The position numbers and the translations under genes were made by a program. Positions 36,789 to 47,804 of a stretch of DNA of 64,000 nt are shown here, in pieces. The stretch is from Rhynchopus euleeides (Eukaryota > Euglenozoa > Diplonemea > Diplonemida > Diplonemidae). Within the stretch, counting starts at the first letter, position 1; the number at the start of each line of letters is the position of its first letter. The notes beneath the pieces are model-generated. The model worked only from the letters and a program-made list of their open reading frames with translations, was not told where the DNA came from and did not search any database. The stretch lies in contig OY723281.1 in NCBI GenBank assembly GCA_963210315.1, forward strand, positions 1,674,001 through 1,738,000. Direction: 5' to 3'.

Positions 36789-38831
36789 GGTCTAAAAAGC
36801 GCAGGGCAAAGCGGCGGCGTCGCGACGGAGACATCGTGGCATCCCATTTCCCTCCTATGCAAAAGAAGATGAGGCGGCTTCTAGCCGCAGCCCCGATGTA
36901 CGACGCGACACCGGATGACGACGACGAGCGAGGGCGTCTTTCACCACCACGGGTGCCACAGCGCAAGACGGTGGAGGGAGACTGGGGCAACGAAAACTGG
37001 AGCAGCGGACAGGAGAACGCGGACTACGGGCCGGCAGTGGAACACATATACGGAGAAGAGATCGGAGTGCCTCTGGGGGATACGACTGTTCGACCACACG
37101 AGCAGGGAGACACGGGACAACATCAGAAGCTCGCCCCCAGCGGGACTCCACGACTGGACATCGGTGCATTGAGACAACTCGACACGGACGGGGAGCTGGA
37201 CGGGGTCATCGACATGATAACGGACACGGCGGTGTTCCGCGAGGCACTGCTGGCGGGGCGTGAAGGGGCGTTCGCGAGGGAGAAGCGAAAGGTGTCCAGA
37301 CACATGCTCCAGCACCTCGGGCAGCTGGAGGACTACGGGGTCTTGGTGCAAGAAGAATCAACGCTGATCCACCCGGCCTACACCGTGGCCAAAAAGAGCG
37401 GTGGCCTCAGGTTTATAGTGGACGCCAGGACGCTGAACAAGGCGATGAAGCCCCCGCCCGACATAGTCTAAATTCCATCACGAGAGTGGCGCAGAGGCTG
37501 GCTAACGCTGACTGGGTTGTATTGGCCGATGCGCGCAGCTGGTTCTACCAGTTCCCGGTGGCGGAGGATATACAGAAGTTCTTCGGGGTGCGTATCGGTG
37601 GCAAGCGGAACGATTTCGTCGACGCTCGCCTGCAGGTACTGTGCATGGGTTGGCCGTACTCCCCAGCTATTGCGCACAGGAGCGCGCGGGTGCTTCTCCC
37701 GCAGCCGCACGGCGAGGTGTGGATCGACAATTTTTGCATCGTAGCGTCGAGCCACGCAGAGGCAGATCAGCGGTATCGGGACCTCCTGGGGCGGTGCAAA
37801 GCATGCAACGTGGAGCTGAACATGGACGACACTGCGGCGCCCCGACGCAGCGTTTCGTGGCGTTCGGGATTGACTTTGATCTGCTGACCCACTCATTGAG
37901 GATGGACCCGGCGTGGGTGAAGAAGCTGGCCGATCGTTTGGAGCTGGCCGAGATGATCGCAGGAGACGTAACGCCGAGGCGCGCCTTCAAGATTTTCGGT
38001 AGTGTGGTGTGGCAGAGTTACGTGACGCGCAGCCCGCTCTGTTTCGCGCCAGCGATGCTGTCCTACATCAGGAGGATTGCCCGGACAACGCTGGAAGATA
38101 AGGGAAAGTGGGACTTAAAGGCGGTGGTACCACCCTCGGTGCGGCACGAGCTGCGCCTGCGAATGTCCTTCCTCGAACAGAATAGCTGGCTGACATGTGT
38201 GCCACACACACGAGGCGCCTCGGTCTGGAGCGACGCGTCGAGCACAGCGTGGGCGGCGATCGCGATCGAGGGGACGTCAGAGAGGGTGTCGCAGGGAGTG
38301 TTCTCCGAGCAGGAACGCGGGGCGCACATCTTCCTGAAGGAGGCTTACGCTGCCCTACAGGGACTCAGACTCATCATCGCGAGTGGGTGCACAGCGCGCT
38401 GCTACATCGACAACCTGCCGCTGGTGCACTGCCTCGTAAAGGGACACTGCAGCAACTTTCGGGGAAATATCCTGCTACAACACATCGTGAACACTGCGAC
38501 GGCTAAGAATCTCACGCTGGATGCGGTGTGGGTCCCGACGACAGAGCAACGCGCGGACTGCTATACGAGAGGGGCCGTCCATCCGGCGCCGATCCCACTC
38601 GATGTCACCCTTAGACCAAATGCAGCAAACCAGACCGCTGTCTTCCACAACAGCGCCCCTCGGACGAGGGTAGTGTGGAAGCGTCAACGCAAAAAAGAAA
38701 CCAAAGCAAAAAGTGCCGAACAAAGCGCAGTGACACTTTTTCAGCACACTTCGATGTGGGCGGAAAGTGTCGCGTGCTTGTTCGTGCCCTTGTGCTCCTC
38801 ACTCACGACACCATCATCAGCAGGAGTGTGA
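36780..38831 (+). pseudogene. RT-RNase H of family 2, broken by two frameshifts
   Basis: The first part (frame to 37471) has a basic start, acidic linker and HPAYTVAKKSGGLRFIVDAR. A frameshift near 37470 is followed by LANADWVVLADARSWFYQFP (motif A), MGWPYSPAIAHRSARVLL (motif B) and GEVWIDNFCIVASS in place of YxDD. A second shift near 37840 leads to VAFGIDFDL and RNase H: SVWSDASSTAWAAIA, IFLKEAYAALQGLRL, CYIDNLPLVHCL and EQRADCYTRG. The frame then runs on through B1 into A2. It is -1 relative to YR as in family 1. WIDN is shared with family 1, so it is not a decay product. Confidence 0.82.
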
Positions 38832-38900
38832 GTGTGGAAGCGTCAACGCAAAAAAGAAACCAAAGCAAAAAGTGCCGAACAAAGCGCAGTGACACTTTTT
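38673..38900 (+). repeat. Family 2 B1-A2-B2 block
   Basis: B1 38673-38739, A2 38740-38850, B2 38833-38900. B is GTGTGGAAGCGTCAACGCA, AAAAAGAAACCAAAGC ... GTGACACTTTTT. The B1-A2 junction carries TGACACTTT (38731-38739) and AAAGTGTCG (38764-38772) around a CACACTTCGATGTG centre. Confidence 0.9.
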
Positions 38901-39430
38901 GTCGCTGCATTCCTTCTCTCCTTTGATTCACCCGCCCATATCTTTTGTCCACCCTGTCATGCGACGGAGGATGGGGTGGGTGCTGGTGGTGGTGGTGGTG
39001 GTGGGTACCCCGACTGAATGAATGGGGGATGTCATTATGAGAACGAAAAAGCGAATTGAAGCTGCATGAAACGCCCACGTTAGGGTTCTTCACTGTCTAG
39101 CGTGCTGACGCTGATGAGGCCAGTATTGGGTGCATTTTTCTGTTTGACAACGGTGGAAAATGACGAAGGTTTCCGGAAGCTAGCGAGCAGCGCAGCCCCC
39201 CATATGGGGGACTCCTCCATCGGCACAGCTTTCGGTAAAACAAGATTTCGGCGATTCTCGCCTCGAAATAGGGAGAGACTCTGAGGGGGGGGGGGGGGGG
39301 GGCCAAATGCATCGCTGCCGTCTTTTCGGCGCTGGAGTGGAGACACCCGTTATCCCCCGTCCGATCCATGACTGAAACGAATTGATCAAAACGGTTGCTG
39401 GAACTTTATTTCCAAAACCTTTCTGTATCT

Positions 39431-39523
39431 GGGGGTCTTCGCTACGGGGTGATTGTCAGTGCATTTTTGGTGTATTTCCTGTTGAATTGGCTGAAGACTG
39501 ACGAAGACCCAGCGAAGACCCCC
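39431..39523. repeat. MITE-like element, GGGGGTCTTCGCT ends
   Basis: 93 bp with perfect 13-bp inverted ends GGGGGTCTTCGCT / AGCGAAGACCCCC. Inside: ATTGTCAGTGCATTTTTGG and TTGAATTGGCTGAAGACTG. Related in its ends to the GGCCTTCGCT repeats, different inside. Confidence 0.65.
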
Positions 39524-40732
39524 TCTATTCATGACTGCTGCATATAGCGAAGAAGACAGCACCCCCTCCTCACCGCCCCCCCCCCCCCCTGCATGTTTCC
39601 AGTTGTTATATTCTCGTCTTAGCAACAACCCATCCAGTGCCTTTTGAAACGAAAAAAGAATTGGCACGCCGTTCTCATATTGGTTACCCCCCCCCCCCCC
39701 GCCTCCCGCCCCCAACCCCGCCCCCCCCCCCGGCATTATTCCCCGGTTGCACAAAAAAAAATAAACTCGGCAAATCGTTTTTCATCATTTTTCATCATCC
39801 ACACCCCCACCCCCATCGATCTGCATCGAAACGCCACTGCCGTCCCTCCTGACCTGTACCCTCTTCCCAGCACTGCACATCACAACAAAAGGGGTGGGGG
39901 AGCAGGGGCTCCGATGCTCAGACATTGTCACAACAATGCAGACCATCTGATAAAAATGAGAAGACGGTTCAAAATAATTGCGAAAAAAAAATGTGGTGCG
40001 AAAAAAAATATGTTGCGTGTTGCGCGCTGTGTCGTGCGTTACCTCAGAAAAACCAGACCACCTGATTCGGGCAACACGCCATCTCTGGGGGTGGGGGGCT
40101 GGTAGTGGGGGTTATCCCTCAGGGGAGGAGGGGGCAGCTGCTTGCTGGGGGGCTATCGGATCACCCGTTGGTTATCCGGCTAAAAAAGCGACACCCGCCG
40201 AGCCGCGCCACCAAAAAAACCCCCCCGGCCCCCCCAAGCCAAAATCAGGTGGAATCAGGTTGCCAAGGTAACGCATTAGACACACCCGTGGAGGAGGAAA
40301 ATGTCTCTTTGTCAGGACTCCCTCACTCACTCACTCACCCCCTCATCGTGCTCCGCGCCCAGTGCGCCTTCACACACAGTGTCGCTGAGCACAGGACTCG
40401 CCCTTCTTCATCTTCGAACCACCAACACCCATGCTTTCCCTGCTACGTACACCATCCCCGACCCCCACCCCTCACCGTGTGACCATCATTCGGCAGCTCT
40501 CACTCGGGCATCCCTGCCTCGGGACATTTGCCTGCAAATTGAGTGAAGAGAAGGCCAACCCCCCCCATCCCACACACAACCCGCAGCGTGTTCTTTAAAT
40601 TTGGCGTTCGCAGAGGGGCAGGCCCCCCACCCCCACCCCCACCCACCCCCACCCCAACTTGCTCTCGAAGTGTGTCACAGAAGAGCGCACTAAACACAAG
40701 AAGGCAGGGGTGGTGGGTCGTATTTATCCAAG

Positions 40733-40849
40733 GGGGGACTTCGCTCTGTGCCACACTGTGTGTGTCAAACTGTGTCACTTTGCAGCCAGGTGTTGTGAGG
40801 CGGCTCACCCTTCCTCACTTCTCTGCAGTTCCGAGAGATGGCCCCCCCA
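40733..40849. repeat. Copy of the 6289-6401 repeat
   Basis: ACTTCGCTCTGTGCCACACTG, TGTCAAACTGTGTCACTTTG, CAGCCAGGTGTTGTGAGGCG and GCTCACCCTTCCTCACTTC match the repeat at 6289; the right end is GAGAGATGGCCCCCCC. Confidence 0.65.
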
Positions 40850-41304
40850 AGGGGGGGCCCTTTGCTCCAAACTGCAGAATAGTGAGTCGCCTTATCAAAG
40901 AGGGAGACAAACGGACACAGTTTGACACAGTTTGCGGGTTTGCAGTGCAGAAGGCGGACCCCCAGATGTACTTTATTTCTGCATGCAACTTAGTCTCTTG
41001 ATTCGGGGGGGGGGGGGGTGGGGCGGCAGTGGTGGGGGCGGTTGCACAGACAATGTTTCAGCGAAAAAAATCGAGAATCCGCTGCTGGGCCCTCCCCACC
41101 CTCCGGACTTCCCCCTCCCCAATGTCCCTCCCCCTCCCCCTCTCTCTGAGGGTCTTTCGCTCCCGGTGCCGAAAACGGTGTGCTTCGGTGTATTTCCTCC
41201 TACTTTTTAGGTGAAAATCGCCGGATTTTTTTGCCGAAGGGTTGCCGACACACAGCGAATATCCAAGCCTCCCTCCTCCTCTCCCCCGCCCCCCCCCTCT
41301 AGAG

Positions 41305-41580
41305 AAGGGTGCTGGGAGACTTGTTTTTCCATTCACTCTCGACAATCAAAACCCCCCCCCCCTCTCTCTCTCTCTTTTTTGCGATCCACCCCTCTTACTA
41401 GTAAGTTTCCATCCGGAGGCCTCTGGTGTAGTGACTACAAAAAGGACTAACATTGCGAGAAGGTGCTGGGAGACTTGTTTTTCCATTCACTTTCGACAAT
41501 CAAAACCCCCCCTCTCTCTCTCTTTTTTGCGATCCACCCTCTCTTAAGTTTCCATCCGGAGGCCTGCCTCTCCGGGATGC
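41305..41580. repeat. Tandem duplication of a dispersed repeat
   Basis: Two copies of GGTGCTGGGAGACTTGTTTT, TCCATTCACT(C/T)TCGACAATC, (CT)n, TTTTTTGCGATCCACCC and AAGTTTCCATCCGGAGGCCT. An inverted relative is in ARM intron 2 (about 45248-45420). Confidence 0.65.
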
Positions 41581-41623
41581 ATGATAAGCGTGTGAAGCAC
41601 CCCACTCTCTCTCTCTCTCCCTT

Positions 41624-42521
41624 ACCTACCCCCCCCCGTGTTTAAGTCCCCTATCCAAACGTCAAAATCGGGGCCAAGGGGACTTAAACACATCGGAGGG
41701 GACTTAAACACGCCTGCCACCTGTTTCCTGAGGGAACCGGGGAGAGGCCGTATTATTTCGATTCCGAGGCACATCTGGACAGATTCTGGGGACCTGGGTG
41801 CTGGGGCCTCAAACCCCTTTGCCTCTCACACTGCTTCAGGGCCACCCTACTCTGCCAAGCACTACCCATAACCACTGACTTGGGGTGGTCAGGCTGCCAA
41901 AGCTGCAGGGCAAGCAACCCAAGGGGGCCTGACGCGCAAGAGATGTCGTGCCTCAGAGGTTGATGCTAGCCCTGGGAGGTGTCAAGCCTTCCGCTAGATG
42001 TCCCATGGGAGATGGCATGTCCCCTGGACCAACCGACGTTCCCCCCTGGGAGACGGGACACACGGCGGGTGCTCAGGCGGGGCCAGCTGGGGGTGGCAGT
42101 ATGGGTGGCGTGGGGATCCGAGGGCGCTGAGCACTGGCACACTGCGGCCCTCGCCACTGCTAGCAGCCCCGCTGTGCCGCAAAATTGATTCCCGACTCCA
42201 GTGCGACAAGAGGGGCTGGCGCACGACCTGCATCGCACACAGCGAGGCTGTGGATGAGGACGAGCGACGTGACCCGGACTGCCCCCTGCGGGGCAGTCCG
42301 GGCCACGTGCGGGTATCCGAGGCCCCCAGGCTCCCTCCCTGGCCTCCACACGTGCCTCACATCCTGGTGGTCCACCAACGGACACCTGGAAAAATCGAGA
42401 AAAAATGCCCCCCAACCAAACTACTAGACCGGGGTGTTTAAGTCCCTTCGGGAAAATTGGCCGCCGAGGGGACTTAAACACATCATATGGATAGGGGACT
42501 TAAACACGGGGGGGGGTAGGT
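41624..42521. mobile_element. 898-bp element with perfect 33-bp inverted repeats
   Basis: Left arm 41624-41656 (ACCTA, nine C, then GTGTTTAAGTCCCCTATCC) and right arm 42489-42521 are exact inverses. Each side also has inner copies of GGGGACTTAAACACAT (41679 and 41698; 42468), giving a layered terminus. The interior is GC-rich with overlapping frames (for example 41998-42441, 147 codons) but no transposase motif, so it looks non-autonomous. Flanks are CCTT on the left and ATCT on the right; no clear target duplication seen. Confidence 0.82.
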
Positions 42522-42784
42522 ATCTGCATTTTTGTCACACTCTGGTGTGGGAGGGCAGTGCACTCTGGGAAGGGATCCCAACAAAACCCTAAAACCGATC
42601 GGGGCGCCGTTTTTTCACTGCGAGATATTCGAACCACACCTTGCTATGTGTGTGGGATGAAAGGTTGCGGCACTAATGGGCAGAAACAGGTCTGTCACAC
42701 TGTTCCAGTCGCCGAAGCTCTCTCGCAGTGCCTGCGACTGTGGCTTTCGACCACCAAACGGAGGATAGGGTTCAAGCAGTCGTA

Positions 42785-42862
42785 TTTTCATTGCGAAAAT
42801 GCTGCGAGAAAAACACTTGACCTCTATGCTGTGCATGTTGCATTGGACGCTTCCACCGAGAG
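42785..42862 (-). repeat. Diverged solo B repeat of family 3
   Basis: On the minus strand: GGTGGAAGCGTCCAATGCAAC, ATGCACAGCATAGAGGTCAA, TGTTTTTCTCGCAGCATTTTC. About 85 percent like the B repeats of copy a, and the oldest-looking member. Confidence 0.65.
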
Positions 42863-43722
42863 CAAAGCGAGCGAAGCACTCTCTCTGTTTACACAATACA
42901 CCATGCAACACGCACCCCCTGTTTCCCCGTGTCAGGGGGGGTTTGGTGTGTTTCATCGTGGGGCCCTTCACCAAGGAGGGAGAGGATAGGCACGCTGCCT
43001 CACAACACTGGGCTGCAAAAGCGACACAGTCTTGACAGCACAGTGGCAAAGTGATCACACGAGAGAGAGAATGCAGATTCGGCAGGGGCAGCCTTGTGTC
43101 ATCACGGGGTGCTGCTCTCTTGCTCTGTGTAAAACTGTGTCAGTTTTTCCCCGCTGCTGTGAGGCGGGCTCGATTTGTCTATACGCTGTATGCTGATTGA
43201 AGGCGCCCTCCCCACGCGGTTCAATTGACGAAGCGATCATCTCTGTTACACAATGTCAGTTTGACGGCCTCTCTTTACTTTCTACCTCCTTTCTTTCCGA
43301 AAAATGCGCCCGCGGCAACGGAGTGTGGGGCGGGGTGGGGGCGGAGGTGGGGGGGAGAGGTGTCGAAAAGCTCTTTGTTTTTCTGAAGAAGCTTTAAAGA
43401 CAAGACACGCCGTTGTTGCCGGGCAGCAAAAAAGAAAAAGAAAATAGCCGATGGCATGCGAAGGAAGGTGAGGAGGATGTGTGGCAAAAAAAAAGGACAC
43501 TTTTGTTTTGCTGCAGGATCCCTGGAAGCTTTCAAGACTCCCCACACCCACCCCCGCCCCCACCTGCACGTGGTGTGCCTGTGTGCCACACCCTTTTCTC
43601 CGTTGGCGCTGGCTCACTGTAGTCCCCCCTGCGCCCTCCCTGTGTGTACAGCGGCAGCGGATATTAAACGCTTCTCCAGTCGCGACAGCACCACCACTAC
43701 CACTCCCGCAACAAACAAAGCA

Positions 43723-44608
43723 ATGAAGGTTTCCTTCAGGACACTCCGTACGCTATGCACGGCGGCGCCGGGCCGCCAGACGGGCGCCCTGCTGCAGCAG
43801 CTGAAGCCGGATGCAGTCAACGGCGACTCCCTCCCGGCGATCTTCGAAGCTCTTCAGGCAGGCCCAGACGCCCACGGCGCTGATCTGGCACAGCTCCGAC
43901 GCGCCGCCGCCGCTGCGCTCTCCGCCTACGACACAGACGACACACGCAGCGAGGCGATCGCACAGGGCATCGGGCGGCTTTCCGGTGCCGAGGTGGTTGT
44001 GCAGGCCCTGGAGGGGCACGTTGAAGACACGGAGATCTGCGACCACACGCTGCGCGCGATGATCAACCTGACGTGGCTGACGGTCTCCGACCCCTCGAAG
44101 AGCTCCAACCAGGCACTGCTGGGCGCGGAGGGGGCCGTCCCCCTTGCTGCCCAGGTGCTCCACCTGCACGGCAGGTCGAACACGAAGCTGTGTTCCAGGG
44201 GGCTGCACGCCCTCCTGATGCTCACGATGTACAACGAGTCGAACACGACGGAGGCTATCAACAACGACATCGCAAACCTTGTCATCGCGATGCTGTCGCA
44301 CCACCCGGGTAACGCCGACGTGCAGGACACTGGGCTCGCCCTGCTGCTGCGCCTGCTCCACGCGCCTCTCCACGACAACCCGAAGCTTGACTACCTCTAC
44401 GAGGAGAACCCGCTGACGGCGATGCACGTCTTCATCCGTGCGGCCTCCCAGTTCCCCTCTCTCCTTCCCGTGCAGGAGAAGGTGTGGCAGGGGCTCGCCC
44501 TGCTGGCACACAACCATGCGACCCTCCCCGACCTGGCGCGCGAGCTGTCACGTTCCGACCTTGTCGTGCCTCTGGCGGAGCAGCTGATGCAGGTTGCAGC
44601 GTCCTCCA
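43723..44608 (+). CDS. ARM-like helical-repeat protein, exon 1
   Basis: First of four exons of a 447-residue protein. ATG at 43723 begins MKVSFRTLRTLCTAAPGRQ; the frame is open further 5' but has no conserved look. The exon encodes stacked helices (VNGDSLPAIFEALQAG, LAQLRRAAAAALSAYD, ICDHTLRAMINLTWLTVS, LCSRGLHALLMLTMYNES, VQDTGLALLLRLLHAPLHDN, VWQGLALLAHNHATLPDL) typical of armadillo/HEAT folds, which serve as protein-binding scaffolds. It ends in phase 1 at A-GTATGC; the joined codon with exon 2 is AGT. The intron (44609-45049) contains a MITE-like repeat. Partner and pathway unknown. Confidence 0.75.
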
Positions 44609-44826
44609 GTATGCTGTCGGGGTGGGGGGAGGGGGAGGGTGAAGGAGTGTGTGTATGTTTGTGTGTTGGTGACTTTTAAAGATGGGATAGCCCCGCATGG
44701 GTCAGCTATAGGTCACCCCGGTGTGTGCACCACCGCACCCCGGCCTGTGTGGCAGTGGATGTCACACCGAGTGCAGGGTGTGTGCGCTCGGGTGTGCCCT
44801 GCCGCCAACATATACAAATCACGCGT

Positions 44827-44960
44827 GGGGGCCTTCGGTCAGTTCCGAAAAAAGGTGTGAATAGGTGAGCCGCCTCACAACACTGGGCTGCAAAAGTGAC
44901 ACAGTCACTGAGTGACAGTTTGACACACAGTGTGGCACACTGTGTATGCGAAGCCCCCCC
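44827..44960. repeat. Inverted copy of the 6289 repeat, in ARM intron 1
   Basis: GGGGGCCTTCGGTC at the left and ATGCGAAGCCCCCC at the right; inside GTGAGCCGCCTCACAACACTG, GGCTGCAAAAGTGACACAG and TTTGACACACAGTGTGGCAC, the inverse of 6297-6365. Confidence 0.65.
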
Positions 44961-45049
44961 GTGTGACTGCGTGTGTGTGTGCTGAACTATAAGGCCCCCG
45001 CATGCAAACCTTTGCCCCCCCCTGCTCCTCCAACCGCTGTTCCTTTCAG

Positions 45050-45171
45050 GTGACGAGGAGCCCCTGCGCGATCAGATGCTCCGGAATAGCGCGTCGGTGC
45101 TGGCGACGCTGCTCGAGGGCGACACAGCTGACCAGGATGTGGGCATGCTTGCAAGGGGCGACTTTACGAAA
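45050..45171 (+). CDS. ARM-like protein, exon 2
   Basis: Acceptor TTTCAG, donor GTATGC. Reads DEEPLRDQMLRNSASVLATL, LEGDTADQDVGMLARGDFTK. 122 bp: two bases complete the split Ser codon, then 40 codons. Too short to stand out alone but phase-consistent with exons 1 and 3. Confidence 0.72.
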
Positions 45172-45247
45172 GTATGCCCCGACACACCACACCACGCACC
45201 CCTCCGTTTGATTCCTTCTCACGTGGAGGGGGATGGGGGGGTCTTTT

Positions 45248-45420
45248 TTTTGATTGTCGAGAGTGAATGAAGAATGAAGTCACAAATAAGCAAGCCTCCC
45301 AGCACCTCTTCTTCTCGCAATGCTCGTCCTCTTTTTTTGTAGTCACCACACCGGAGATGGATGCGTGCAACGCAAGCAAGTGACAGATTCCTGAAGTGTG
45401 TCAGTAGTGTTTTGTAGTCA
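45248..45420. repeat. Inverted dispersed repeat in ARM intron 2
   Basis: TTGATTGTCGAGAGTGAATG, CCTCCCAGCACCTCTTCTTC, TCGCAATG and TGTAGTCAC(C/G)ACACC match the reverse complement of the 41305-41460 unit. Confidence 0.6.
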
Positions 45421-45594
45421 CGACACCAGAGATATGCTGTACAGGAACTCCGTCTCACGTGGAGGGGAGGGGAGGGGGGCAGGTCGAGGGGAATACACCC
45501 ACCCCCTCCTCCCCCCCTGGTGGCCCCCCCTCCCCCTCACGCACCACCACCACCCTGCCACTGCAACCCCTCTCCGCTTCTCTCTTCCTCATAG

Positions 45595-45882
45595 GTCTGC
45601 ATCACCGCGCTGAACAAGGGTGTTCCGGATGATGTTGACTACGCGCTCAGCAGCCTCCTCCTCTCCCTGTCCTCACGTGAGGACCCTGTCCTTCTGAGCG
45701 AGTCTGCGATGCTGACGCTTCTGGTGCGTCTGCGCATGGAGAGGGCCGGGGAAGCGACGAAGCTGACACTCCGCACTGTGTGGAACGTTCTTAACTACCA
45801 GGAGGGACGCCGATTCTTCGTCGCCCACAACGGGCTGCGTATAGTGAAGGACGTGAGGCTGCAGGACGAGGAGACGCAGAAG
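45595..45882 (+). CDS. ARM-like protein, exon 3
   Basis: Acceptor CTCATAG before GTC; reads VCITALNKGVPDDVDYALSS, LLLSLSSREDPVLLSESAML, RTVWNVLNYQEGRRFFVAHN and ends RLQDEETQK. Phase 0 on both sides. The donor is AAG-GTGTGC. Intron 2 (45172-45594) carries the inverted dispersed repeat at about 45248-45420. Without splicing the frame would run to a stop at 45954 through unrelated residues. Confidence 0.74.
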
Positions 45883-45992
45883 GTGTGCAATCAAGATGTG
45901 CATTCCGCTTCTGGGATTCGGGCTGCTTCACCCACAGGGGAAGCCTGGGTCTGAAACTTTCTTGCACACCTCTTGAAGGAAAAAGCGCCCTA

Positions 45993-47804
45993 TCACTTCA
46001 CAGCTACAACCGCTCTGATGAATTTCCTTTTGTTTGTTGCGTTGACGCTTCTACACGCGCGTTGGTCGTGGGTCGCAACCCAGTGTGGAATCAGTCGTAT
46101 CTGCTGGCGGCGCGCTGTTGTGTATATCTCCTGCAGCAGAAGGTTGCCTCGGTAGTTGGCGCAGTGGCCCTTCCGGAGCGCGAACACCAGGCCGAGGTTG
46201 TCTATGTGGCAGGTCACGCTTGCCTCCCTCACACGCTGCATCATGCGCACCCCCTGCCACACTGCATACGCTTCCTTCAGGAAGATGTTCGTGTCCGCGA
46301 CGCTCCCTTCGAACGCACCTTGGGACACTGACTCCCCTCCCGGTAACACGAGCACCGCCGCCCACGCCGTGGATGACGCGTCTGTCCAGAGCTCAATGGT
46401 CGGTGGCGGGTTCTGCGGCGTATACCACTCGTTGTCCTCGATGAGTCGTGTCCGCGCCACTGTCTCCGCCTGCACTGACGGAGGTACTGCGACCCTGGAG
46501 TCCCATCGGGCGTTGTTCGAGTGAGTCTGCTTCGCGATGCGCCGCACGAAGGACAACACGGCTGGCATGTAACACATCGGTGTCCGCATCACATACGACT
46601 GCCAGACGAAAGACCCGAATACTCTGAACGCCCTGCGTGGTGTCGTGTGGCCGTTGACGACTTCCTTGTACTCTTCGCGTCCGAGGACTTTTTGCACCCA
46701 GGCTGTGTCCATGCGGAAACGGTGTCGCGTCAGGTCGAAGTGGATCCCGAACACTGTGAAGTCCTGCAGCGGTACGCCGTGTTGTGTGTCGTCGAAGTTC
46801 AGGGCGGCCCCCACCTTCTCGCAGCGGCTGATGAAGTCGGCGTACCTCGCCTGTGCCTCTGGTAGGGAGTCTCCGACAGCGATGAAGTTGTCAATCCAGA
46901 CTATTCCGTGCTCTGGCGGGAGCAGCACGCGTGCGCTGCGGTTCGCGATTGCCGGGGAATGTGACCACCCCATGCACATGACAGTCAGGAAGGTCTTCAC
47001 GAATGTCTTTCTCTCCCCGCCTAGGCGCACTTCGAAGTAGCGTTGGATCTCCTTGTGTACGGGGAACTGGTAGAACCAGCTGCGTGCATCTGCCATCACC
47101 ACCCAGCTCGCCGCGGCCACTCGCTGTGTCACCTCCGTGATGTCCTGCAAACGCATGTCCGGTGGGCGTGTCATCAGTGCGTTTAGCCGCCTTGCGTCGA
47201 CGATGAAACGTTGGCCCCCAGACTTCTTGGACACGGTGAACGCTGGCAGCGTGAGGTACGGGTGTGCATCCGCCTCCGTCAGGACGCCATACTCAACCAA
47301 GGTGTCCAGGTGGTGCAACATGTGGCGTGATACCTTCCTCCCCGTTTTACGTAGTTCTTGGCGGGCCTCGGGAAGCAGTGCGTCAGCGAAAGCGGCTGGC
47401 TTGGTGATGAGGTCCAGGACCCCCGTCAGTTCACCCTCGCTGTCCAACCGTCGCAGTTCCTTGAGATTGAGGCGTGAGGTGCAGATCTCCGCGATGTAGT
47501 CCTCTTCCTCCGGCAGCTCCGTCTTCGCGTTGGCTGGCCGTATCACCTTCCCCCCCGTGCACACACCCAAGTCCTCCCCGTAGAGGTCCTCGACACCCGG
47601 ACCGTACGACTCTGCGCTATCCACCTCGCTCCACGCTTCCTCATCACTGGGTGGAGGGTCGGACGTGGCTTCGTCGGATGTGGCATCTTCGTAGTAGCGG
47701 CGCGCTGCGAACAGCCTCGTGGTCCCCGGGAAGTGGGTTGCTGTCAGGGGTTTTGGCTGTGTGCGCGTAGTCCCCCCTTGCTGTCGTTTTTTCTTCTTCA
47801 CCAC
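45993..47804 (-). pseudogene. RT-RNase H of family 1 copy 2, C-terminally truncated
   Basis: Same domains and motifs as 4016-5857, including WVVMADARSWFYQFPV and IVWIDNFIAV. The end is lost: after HDQRA the frame enters the B repeat (CRSVNATNKRKF) and stops at 45993, so the last catalytic Asp of RNase H (RADAYTR in copy 1) and about 30 residues are missing. The RT core is otherwise open. The overlapping -1 frame is again stop-free back to 48821. Confidence 0.85.

Larger units (their letters stand above)
34360..38900 (+). mobile_element. Family 2 YR retrotransposon, decayed
   Basis: A1 (34360-34470), leader array (about 34510-34835), inverted zinc-domain segment (34820-35071), remainder of ORF1 (35086-35790), YR (35791-36788, one stop and one frameshift), RT-RNase H (about 36780-38640, two frameshifts), B1 (38673-38739), A2 (38740-38850) and B2 (38833-38900). 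A1 and A2 are both 111 bp. Architecture and proteins match family 1, but repeats and leader are unrelated in sequence, so the families are anciently separated. This copy cannot encode its own enzymes. Confidence 0.88.
38901..43722. other. Intergenic, repeat-rich, no gene recognised
   Basis: Apart from the elements listed separately (39431-39523, 40733-40849, 41305-41580, 41624-42521, 42785-42862) there are G- and C-runs (39284-39302, 39689, 41008) and (CT)n tracts. Short open frames overlap on both strands. A frame open from 43456 leads into the ARM gene, but the likely start codon is 43723. Confidence 0.45.
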
